Assembly: GCA_000827265.1 (NCBI GenBank)
Contig: KN834809.1
Span: forward strand, 51,293 to 115,292
Reading direction: 5' to 3'
Origin: Collybiopsis luxurians FD-317 M1
Taxonomy: Eukaryota; Basidiomycota; Agaricomycetes; Agaricales; Omphalotaceae
Length of the DNA stretch: 64,000 nucleotides
This document shows positions 56,177 to 64,000 of this stretch, piece by piece. The stretch's first letter is position 1. Every line of letters starts with the position of its first letter. Under the pieces are notes generated by a model. It worked only from the letters and a program-made list of their open reading frames with translations, did no database searches and was not told where the DNA came from. Made by a program: the position numbers and the translations under genes.

Positions 56177-58176
56177 ATGAATCTGCCTTTCTTCGCCCAG
56201 TCTCTGTGGATCTTCATATGCTATGGTTTGCTCTCTGTGCACGCAGTCCGAGTACTCAACGTGACAACCCTTGGGCCTGACCCTCAGACAGTCAACCGCT
56301 TGAACGGAGAATCTTTCCAGCAGGACGCGCTCGCAACTTTCAATGGATTCCAATACGCTGTGCTCTGGGTACCCACTGCTAACGCTTCCGTTCGGCATGC
56401 GGCTATTAGGAGACGAGCTCTGCCAGATGGAGATTGGGAAGGTTTCGAATTTACAGATTATAATCAAACTGACGACGATGGACATGATATGTATGCGCGT
56501 TACTTACCCTAAGAAGAAATCGTTGCTCGCCAAGAATATTAATTATCGTCGTCTAGTATCTCTCTTGGAATCTCGCGAGGCGATGGAACCATTCATTTGG
56601 TATGGGACCAACACGATAACTCTTTGAACTATCGTTCTTCTGTTTCCGGCGTCGCGACGAATCCTACTGCCTTCGACTTCACAGCCAAACTATTCTTTCC
56701 TCTTAGGGTAATTGTATCCACTCCTCTCCGTGTTTACTCAGCCGACGTATCCATAGGACTTTCTCCCCGGGCTGGAATCTCTCGACAAGAATTTATTTTT
56801 CATCAACGTTACTTATCCTCGGTGAGGAGTAGTGGTCATTTTTCAATCATCGCGACTCACCGATGATCGGAAAAGGTTCCTCCGGATCCCGCCCTCCAGC
56901 GACATATCCGCCGATCTACTATTAGAGCTGCGTGTCGGACAAGCAGGACAAGGCGATGACTGGCTGTATCACTACACTCCTCGCAGTAATTGGACTCAAG
57001 TAGGCCGGTATCTAGAGGTAAGTGGATAGCTTTCCTGCCAATCTGGAGATAAGAATTGGTTCTCGATTGAGTTAGGGAGTGAACAGTGAGTTGTCTTTAC
57101 CTGCCGCCGTACGAGCTCCAGTGCGAACCCTGGTTTACCCGGAAACGTCTTACAGACAATGCCTACATCAACGGTTTGGACTTTTCTAGCAAAAGAGTTT
57201 TAGAAGCGACATGGTACGCGCGATTTTTTGATAGCATTAATGTCTCTCTCTCAGTTTTGCATAGGACTTATCGTGATTTTGTTCCCACCAATGGCCAAGA
57301 CGTTGCAGTTGAAGCTGGCCCAAACGGACCTGAAAACGTAGGCAGGAGATTTTGGCTGTGTAACCCTCGACTATATCCAAACTGATGTCCCACCGTAGAA
57401 CCATGACATGGATTATGCCTACAGTCCTGACTTTGGATTCACATGGCATAACAACTGGGGGCAGACCATCGCAAATCTCACTGATCAAGTCCCAATCGTG
57501 CCTGCTTCAGCAGGCATCACAATAATAGGTATTCCAAAATTTGGGTAGGTTTCAGATGAATCTTTTTTTGTTTTCAACTTGGAGGATAAATAAAACTTGT
57601 TGTCAGCGGAATATTAAATCAGGAGGCTCAAACTTTGGACGCGCAAGATAGAATGCATGTATTGAATAGAGAAAACACTACAGGCACCGAGCAATGGTCA
57701 GTCAAACGTTGCTATCCGTGGTTTTCTGCTCCGAGGGATACTGGCTTGACTGATGCTCCTCCAATCTGCATAGGTATCATTATTGGCGCGATACCAATAT
57801 CGACTGGACCAGAATTCCCCTGCCGTTATCGCTCGCCGCTCATTCTATCAATAACATAACCCGGACACCAACTGTCATCGGCAAGCGAGGGAAACTCGTC
57901 TCACCCCCAGGATCCAATACCCTCATGGCGATCTTACCTTCGAACGCGCCCAATTCTACAGGCCTCAGTATTATCAGCAGTACCGCCCGAGGTCGGTACG
58001 CTAATTGGAGGATCCTTTGGGAAGTTGCAAGCGGTTGTGGCTGGGAGCCGCTATTCGATCGGTATCGGATCGACTTGGAAGATGGAGGAGATGGGGTGTT
58101 GAGCTTGTACTTGATAAACGGGACAGATGTGGTAGTCATGGACTTGGATCTACAGCTAGGACCGACGGACGTTTGA
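56177..58176 (+). CDS. Secreted BNR-repeat (BNR_4) beta-propeller protein, 475 aa
   Basis: Ten exons: 56177-56490, 56557-56707, 56757-56821, 56900-57017, 57076-57085, 57156-57213, 57265-57337, 57399-57544, 57607-57696 and 57774-58176. A signal peptide ('FAQSLWIFICYGLLSVHA') precedes propeller blades: 'DDDGHD' then 'IHLVWDQHDNSLNYRSSVSG', 'NVTYPR', 'LLLELRVGQAGQGDDWLYHY', 'NAYINGLDF', 'TWTYRDF' and 'NHDMDYAYSPDFGFTWHNNW', with several N-glycosylation sites. BNR_4 proteins are carbohydrate-active or carbohydrate-binding; some related propellers are polysaccharide lyases or glycosidases. Substrate and catalytic residues cannot be read off. Exon 5 is 10 nt. Complete. Confidence 0.85.
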
Positions 58177-58440
58177 TCGTTAGTAGTTGCAACCAAGTAA
58201 GAAGTTCTACGAGTATTTCCACAATCAAGGACCGCGGAGAAACTTTACTTACATTGGCGGGACCCTCCCACCTCGGTAACTGTTAACTAACCGCCCTTCG
58301 TTACTTCGTCATCTCCACACGACTGCCTCAATCTCTTCCCTCTTGCCTGCCGATCTTTAATGATAGAAAATTAAAAGATCAGTATTTTGGCAGCTGGAGC
58401 GCCGGGAACGTTTCCTTTAAGCAGTTGCTATGAATCTTCT

Positions 58441-58850
58441 CTACAAGTCTTCGCAAAAGTGTCGAAGTAGCACTTTCAAAGATGGACATGTTGAGAGCTG
58501 AACTCCAAACTCGACTGACCAGACTTTTTCGTTGATGATTTGATCTTGATGGCGAGGTAGGCGCCGCTTCTCTTCCGCACTCCCTCCTTGTTTTCCCAAA
58601 ATAAGGAACCATCTGCCAAAGAACGTTAGAAGGGGCACAGACTTTAATTTTACTCTCGCTGATGATCTATCAGCATTAGCACCGCTGTGTTGTTCTCCTC
58701 AACAGAATTTCTGGGTCAGAACGAACACAGAGGGATAGATGTTACCTAGAGATGGCCTTCAAAAAGAAGACCTGTTCCCTCATTCTTTCGCCATACTTGC
58801 GCATCGTATCAAGGTTGCATACTATTCGGTCCTGCGTAATCTCCTCCAGC
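58441..58850 (-). CDS. Possible small two-exon gene, about 76 aa
   Basis: Exon 1 ('MRKYGERMREQVFFLKAIS') starts at an ATG near 58803 and ends at a GTAACA donor. After acceptor TTGGCAG a frame (58617-58441) gives 'WFLILGKQGGSAEEKRRLP' to 'LLRHFCEDL' and TAG. A TATA-like 'GTATAAATACC' lies about 70 bp upstream (about 58870). No homology is recognised. The composition is only moderately coding-like, so it may be non-coding RNA or chance. Confidence 0.25.
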
Positions 58851-58879
58851 GCTTGATCTATAGAGTAGGGTATTTATAC

Positions 58880-59769
58880 GTCGTGGTCACGTAACTGGTT
58901 CGGGACTGCGCATGATGGTATCGTATCTAGCGTATCTACTCGGACTATGATACTCCTGCACAAACATACTTCACTCTAAGGGCTATGATGTCGGGGGGGC
59001 GCAAAAGATTGAATTTGAGGGGAAAGAGGATCAAGAATGACCTGTGCTCGGTAAATTACCAGCGCTGCCCCCAACACCGGAACCGCTGGGGTCACGGAAC
59101 GTATGAAGTTCCCTGTAGGAACACTGTTCCGATCACCCTGCCTCTTCATAGAACTTGTTACCAGCCCGGCGGTTTGCTTGTTGAGTCCACAGAGAAACCG
59201 CAGTTTGAGTTTACAATTGGTCGCATTGGTCGCATCGGTCACATTGGTCGCATCAACGGAATACTTTACAACTCTGTACATTTGATATGACATCCAAAGT
59301 AGGTAGAGAAATGCTAGGTAGCTATGTATTTGTAAAGGACAAGTAAAGAGTGGTTGCCATCTGGGATCGCGAAAAGGACGGAAGAGCAGAAACCAAGAGA
59401 AAGTCCCAGAGAGCCTAAGCTTCAAGTCCGCTAGCTTGAAAATGAGAAAGAAATTATGCTCTAAAAAGCAGAAATAATAGTAGAGTATGTATCAGAAAAT
59501 AAGTCAAATCATAATGTAAAAAGGCTCCGTCCATCTGCGAAGTAAACGAATATGTGAAGATAATTTACACTGATCCCAGTCATAAAGGAATGACAATCGA
59601 GTAACAAGTCGTCGAAGAAGAGATAATTAAGAGTGTCAAAAGTAAGCTAGAGCACGTCACCTACATTGTATTTGGCATTGAACGGCGCGTAAGGAGAGTC
59701 ATTCACAGCGTACGATGGTTCAACAGAAACAGGTATGGTCATGGTCCAGACACAGATCAGCAAAACCGT
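58880..59769. other. Intergenic, no gene supported
   Basis: A 149-codon frame on the minus strand (58976-59425) lacks splice partners and recognisable content. A short 'cattggtcgcat' microsatellite lies at 59222-59258. The 3' side of the bHLH gene is within this region. Confidence 0.4.
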
Positions 59770-61051
59770 TTATTCCTCGTCTTCCTCCTCCTCGTCTTCT
59801 TCCGCGTCAACCTCCTTGCCGCTACCACCCTTCCATTCCCTCTCCCACAGTGGTTGTGGATCTGAGGGTCTACATGAAGGATGATCAGGAGCAAGCGAGG
59901 ACCTTGCACGCTCTAAGCGGGCAAGAAGGTCTTGGCGGTCGTTTAAAAGCTCTCTGATGTATTCAATGGCTACGCCCGACGTCAGCAACGAGAAGCCGAA
60001 GCAGATAAGCACAAGACATACTCTTCCCCAACACAATGTTCTCACTTTTGGGTCCTGCCCGACCGTCAATTTTCTCCCCGGTCCCATCGTCGATTTTTAC
60101 TCGGCGACCTCGTTTGGACTTCTTTCCATTTCCAGCGACACCCTCAGCCATCTGAGCCTCTTCCTCTAACCGTATGGCCTCTCTAAGAGCGGGTACCGTT
60201 TCACATAAGGCCTCATATCCTCGACGGATATTAGCTCGTCTTTTCTGCTCCGATTGTATATGGTTAGCTTTCTTCTGAGATGGAGACAGAAGAGTCGTTT
60301 TAGCTGGAAGAGATGACGAACTGGCGGGAGGTGAAGGTCGTGATCTTTTGTTCGAAGGAACATACGACATGGAATCTGCGGCGCGTTTATTAGACGACCC
60401 AGGGGGCGAACGAGAGTCGGTTGAAGGTGGGGGAGAAGGGACAGATGGATCATTCGTGCTCGAACCAAACGAAAATGAGGAAGATGAAGCCGTCGTGGAC
60501 GGAGATCCCATCGAGGAAAAGGAAGATCTCATGCTGGATCCGGCACGTGGATTTGGACCGAGAGTATGGGAGGAGGAAATAGATATTGGTTGAGGTAGAT
60601 GGGAATGAACGGGGTGATGAAGAGGTGGCTGGGGAGACTGGGAGCCCTGCTTTGGAAGAAAATAGCCTTCATTCTGCTGCTGCTGCTGCTGCTGAGGGTA
60701 AAGACCAGACTGTCTGTGATTCTGCATATCATAACCGTACTGCGATGACTGGGGATCCTGGTTCATAAAATTATAGGCGTGTTGCTGCTGCTGTTGATAT
60801 TGATGCATCACTGGTGCAGAGTTCCAGGAATCTGCGTCAAGAGACATCAAGTCTTTGGTTGCTTTCGCTAGAGCCTCCCGTCCCTGTATGTGAGGTACAT
60901 CTGGCATATGGTGTCCTTGGCCGCCATTATTGTAAGTAGCCCAGTCTACGTTCGGGGGATTTCGGGCATCAGTGGAATCGTTATTATAGTCCATCGAAGA
61001 GAAGAAAGTCTGTAAAACTTGGGATTCTGAAGGCGTTAAAAGATCCGACAT
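59770..61051 (-). CDS. bHLH transcription factor, 409 aa
   Basis: Exon 1 runs 61051-60022 and exon 2 runs 59969-59770 with one 52-nt intron (GTATGT...GCGTAG). Start chosen at the ATG of 'SDLLTPSESQVLQTFFSSMD'; the longer frame upstream is 5' leader. Residues about 90-160 are Gln-rich with poly-Q runs, followed by a Ser/Pro-rich stretch. Basic region and helix 1 lie at about 258-295 ('KANHIQSEQKRRANIRRGYE', with the His-Glu-Arg contact residues), then a long Lys/Arg-rich loop. Helix 2 spans the splice site ('ENIVLGKTAIEYIRELLNDR') and runs into a short leucine-rich coil. The C-terminus is acidic (poly-Glu/Asp). It is predicted to bind E-boxes as a dimer in the nucleus. The target pathway is unknown. 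Confidence 0.85.
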
Positions 61052-63149
61052 GGTGGACGAATACTGAACGAGCACAGCCAGATTGGACACTGGAACGGAC
61101 GTCGAGAGATACGACGATGAGGAAAGAAAGAAAGATGGAAAGGATGGAAGAAATTGGAAAGCGTTGATGGAGCAGTAACATAAATACAGGTTCCCCTTAT
61201 GGACCAGCACATGACGCGACCTCTCAGCCATCGGCTTTCTCAAGCCTTCTCCGTTGTCATGTTCATGTTCTGTATACTAAGAAACGGTACCTAAAGGTCT
61301 CAGGTCCTTACATTCAACCTTTGCGAGTTTTCGTCTCTAGGTGCATAGGTCCAAAGTTTGACATTCTGATGCTCGCAACCTCGGACGTATGTATTCTCTC
61401 TACATAGCAACTATCTTCGGCTTCAGGACCAAATTCTGAGACGGCTGGCATCTCCAAGTACACCTTTGCTTCAACGAAGACGACGCAACTTGTTCGATGC
61501 TATGACTTTTTGATTAATTGCTTTCATGCTGCGGCACTTGCAAATCCTCACTAGGACGCTCTATTGTTACGACGAAACTTGGAGTGTCTTTTGGGGCCTG
61601 TCCGTCCGGATACCTGTCGGCTCCTCAGGTCCAAAAAACCTTCCGCATGATTGGTTCATTGAACGCCAATCCTAATGCGAACAAAACTTTGACGATCCTG
61701 ATGTTCTGTCCGTAACTGGCATCTGTGGCAAAATCCGGCATGCCACCTACGGTAAGTACGGTACGTCACCTTATCTTCCTTTTGAGGAGTGAAAAGATCT
61801 GAAGCAACTTATCCTGGTCTCCTCAGGTAACTTTCCGGAGCCATCGCCTCGCACCATCCACTAATTCCACTACAAGTTACCTGTTCGGTAGCAGTCGGTA
61901 CCTACGAGGGATCCCGTGTCTGTTTTTTATTCATTTTCTGCATCTTGTGCCCCCAGGTTTAAATGGCTTCTATCTGGGCCTGTATCCATTTCCACTGATG
62001 ATCATTCTTGAGTGGGTAACTAGTCCATGTGCTCGTAGACCTTTCTCATTACTAGTGGTGGGCGTCTGCTTGGCGTGCCGCCGCCGGCGTCAGAACTCTC
62101 GAACAGGCAAACTCAGAGAGCTAGTCGAAGCTTGGGGTTAACCGCCCAGGTTCGAGGAGGAGAGGGTGACTTCACATGTCCCTCTCGAATTTTCAAGGTT
62201 TTGCTGTGTTGTGAATTGGTCTCGGGCCAGCGCTCACTCGAGTTCTTTCAATAATCTGGGTACCTAGTGATAAACTGTCAATACCGCAGATCATATCCCC
62301 GACCCAATTGCAACCTATTGGAACCCAATTCCTTCTGTGCCCATGGCAGAATCTAACATAAGGCGTTAGCTTATGCCCGATGTCATTGACCGCACTGCAC
62401 CGACATCTAAACTCTATCCAATATATTTCCTTGGCTTCTTATCGCACCTCCTGTGGTCGCGATGCTTACCCTTGTTCTCGGGTATTCCGCCCCAGAAGTT
62501 TAAGCGTGGAGCTAGTCCGGAATCGGAACAAGTTCGAGCCCATTCGAGCTTCTTCACATGCTTCAACTTCAAGGTTGGAATTTTCCAAGAAGGGAGCGAA
62601 GTCAAATCGAGCATGACAGAATTTTGAGATGGTCAAGGACATGACTGGGAATGCAATTATTGAACCGAAAAAAAATATTCTTGAACAGTTCAACTGGTTT
62701 GCGGGGTCAGTCTTGAATATTGAAATCTCTTTTTGTGCTTTTGGAATTTCTCAATTTCAATTTCTGTCGCGGACGACTGGCATTGGCATGAATTATGAAG
62801 GCTTAGAAGACAGAATATGCAAAACCCAGGCTTGCGGTGGGGATGTGCCCAGATGCGGGACAGTGATCTATGTAGCTCGGAACGACGGGGTATGTCAACA
62901 TCAGGAATGATTTTTAAATGGCAAGTTTCATAAATGGTTCGGTAGCCTTTTCCCTTTATTGCTTTCTCGATGATCGGATGGATACTGCAGAAGGCTCAAT
63001 CCATAAAAACATTAAATCGCATTTGACAGTATGATTTAGAACACGTACATCAACGCTAAACAAACTATTGGACATAGGTGTCTTCAGTAAAGAAACGTCA
63101 GCAGAAGAACAATACGTATAACGCTATTGCTAGCCATTCTGGGGGAAAT
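61052..63149. other. Intergenic, no gene recognised
   Basis: Two kilobases right of the bHLH start. Open frames are short (up to 93 codons at 62629-62910) with no motif, no start context and no splice partners. It holds the bHLH promoter. Confidence 0.45.
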
Positions 63150-64000
63150 ATTGTTGGGTTAATGAATGAGCCCGGCTGTCTGTAACGATAACCTCTCCAG
63201 GCTTTCATCGAGATTGCGTTGTCCCAAAGAGGCACTGCGGTTGAGTCAGGGGATTGATATTCCCCAGTCCGAGTATCACTATAGCGCCGGCCCCGGGGTG
63301 AATTGAATAGAGATCGACGAACTCCGCCTCCTGGTAGTGGGCGGACGGAACTTCGCAGACATTCGGGAAAGGATAAAAGAGCCTGTACAGTTAGCAGTGA
63401 TCTTAACAGTTTACGAGCTATAGGCCTTAGCAGTATTTGCTCTGACCAACAGAAGTGCAGCGTTGCATAAATCATTTCCCAAATTGAAAGATCCGGTATA
63501 GAATGCACTGAGGAACGTGGGTCTGACACGGCTGAGAACATCAATTGCATGTTGAATATCCACTCTGTGGTGGGAGAACGGTGGTGCACCAGTCAATGGC
63601 TTCAAGTGCGAAGTTTTGTTTTTTTTTGAAGTCCGGCCCAGCACTATACCGCGACGTCAACTCACCTCGACTATAGTGCAACCGAAAGGATATATATCCC
63701 TACATGACAAGCTCCCCTGGAGAGGTTGAGGAGTGGGGTTGGTGAATTCTGGGGCAAGTCATCGTAAAGAGGCCTGAACAGTAGCCGTGTGCATTGGATT
63801 CGGTGGCTCAGTATCCATTACTTACAGCCTAAAATCTGCTAAATAACAATGCAAGTCATCAGCGATAAGTATATGTTCACCTGTAGAATGCGAGAATCAA
63901 TTTGGCAGATTCTACGAATTGAAGATGACTGACCCCCTTGATGTCGCTATGCACGACACACGGATCCAACTCGTGTGTAAGTAAACGAGCCCTTCAGCAA
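63150..64000 (-). pseudogene. Protein kinase catalytic-domain remnant, cut by the window edge
   Basis: Read leftwards from the edge: 'AEGLVYLHT', then in another frame 'ELDPCVVHSDIKG' (catalytic loop, HSD for HRD), an intron (GTCAGT...CTACAG), then 'ILIADDLHCYLADFRL', in which the DFG motif is DFR. After about 63740 come 'DIYPFGCTIVE', an intron, 'PLTGAPPFSHHRVDIQ' and 'VLSRVRPTF'. A frameshift near 63500 precedes 'DLSIWEMIY' and 'CWSEQILLRPIARKLLRSL' (subdomain XI). The pattern is that of the large Agaricomycete tyrosine-kinase-like families. At least two frameshifts and the lost DFG glycine indicate a pseudogene. The N-lobe is outside the window. Confidence 0.65.

Noticed and set aside
58976..59425. 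149-codon minus-strand open frame
   Set aside because: Contains microsatellite-derived Thr-Asn repeats and no recognisable motif or gene structure.
62373..62910. Overlapping open frames of 78-93 codons
   Set aside because: No motif, no splice sites forming a gene, and composition like the surrounding intergenic DNA.

Overview
The window reads as genomic DNA of a filamentous basidiomycete, most likely an Agaricomycete. The reasons are many 48-95 nt GT-AG introns, very small exons, a Dap1/PGRMC-type protein, a Vtc1-type protein, a basidiomycete-style divergent G-alpha subunit, and chromodomain Ty3/gypsy elements. I cannot name the species. No tRNA, rRNA or CRISPR array was found.

Layout. (1) 1-6.4 kb is a decayed edge. 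It holds one unit of a 77-bp minisatellite, a broken N-terminal exon of an unassigned gene, a pseudogene of the actin-capping protein beta subunit, and a converging pseudogene of a secreted class-3 lipase. (2) 6.4-14.4 kb holds the first copy of a long dispersed repeat with a small spliced gene, a Ty1/copia gag remnant abutting an LTR-like block, and two families of orphan genes in degenerate tandem arrays, each with one intact copy (221 aa and 207 aa). A PD-(D/E)XK-like pseudogene follows. (3) 14651-29116 is a 14.5-kb Ty3/gypsy chromovirus with two 695-bp LTRs, a very long gag frame, a 125-N assembly gap flanked by duplicated sequence, and pol with a chromodomain. Between pol and the 3' LTR lie about 3.2 kb of antisense coding sequence. 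(4) 29.1-36.2 kb holds a MYND-like pseudogene, the second copy of the dispersed repeat interrupted by a 1.65-kb terminal-inverted-repeat element, a spliced orphan gene, and an 8.5-copy 77-bp minisatellite. (5) 36392-45950 is a second, 5'-truncated and more decayed copy of the same chromovirus. (6) After a LINE fragment, 46.7-61.1 kb is ordinary gene-dense euchromatin: Vtc1-like, NTF2-like, PPIL3-type cyclophilin, G-alpha, Dap1-like, a secreted BNR-propeller protein, one small doubtful gene and a bHLH factor. (7) The right edge carries a broken protein kinase that runs out of the window.

The most interesting system is in the chromovirus. Downstream of pol, on the opposite strand, sit two multi-exon protein genes: A, 5 exons, about 560 aa, Cys-rich then coiled coil; B, 2 exons, about 296 aa. 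Reading frames, splice sites, TATA boxes and spacing to the 3' LTR are all recognisable in the second copy. Antisense introns would survive retrotransposition because the element's sense RNA does not present them to the spliceosome. I do not recognise either protein.

Both chromovirus copies are decayed mainly at CpG. CGA codons became TGA in one copy and CAA in the other at the same site, which accounts for most stops in frames that are otherwise uninterrupted. The euchromatic genes on the right retain intact frames.
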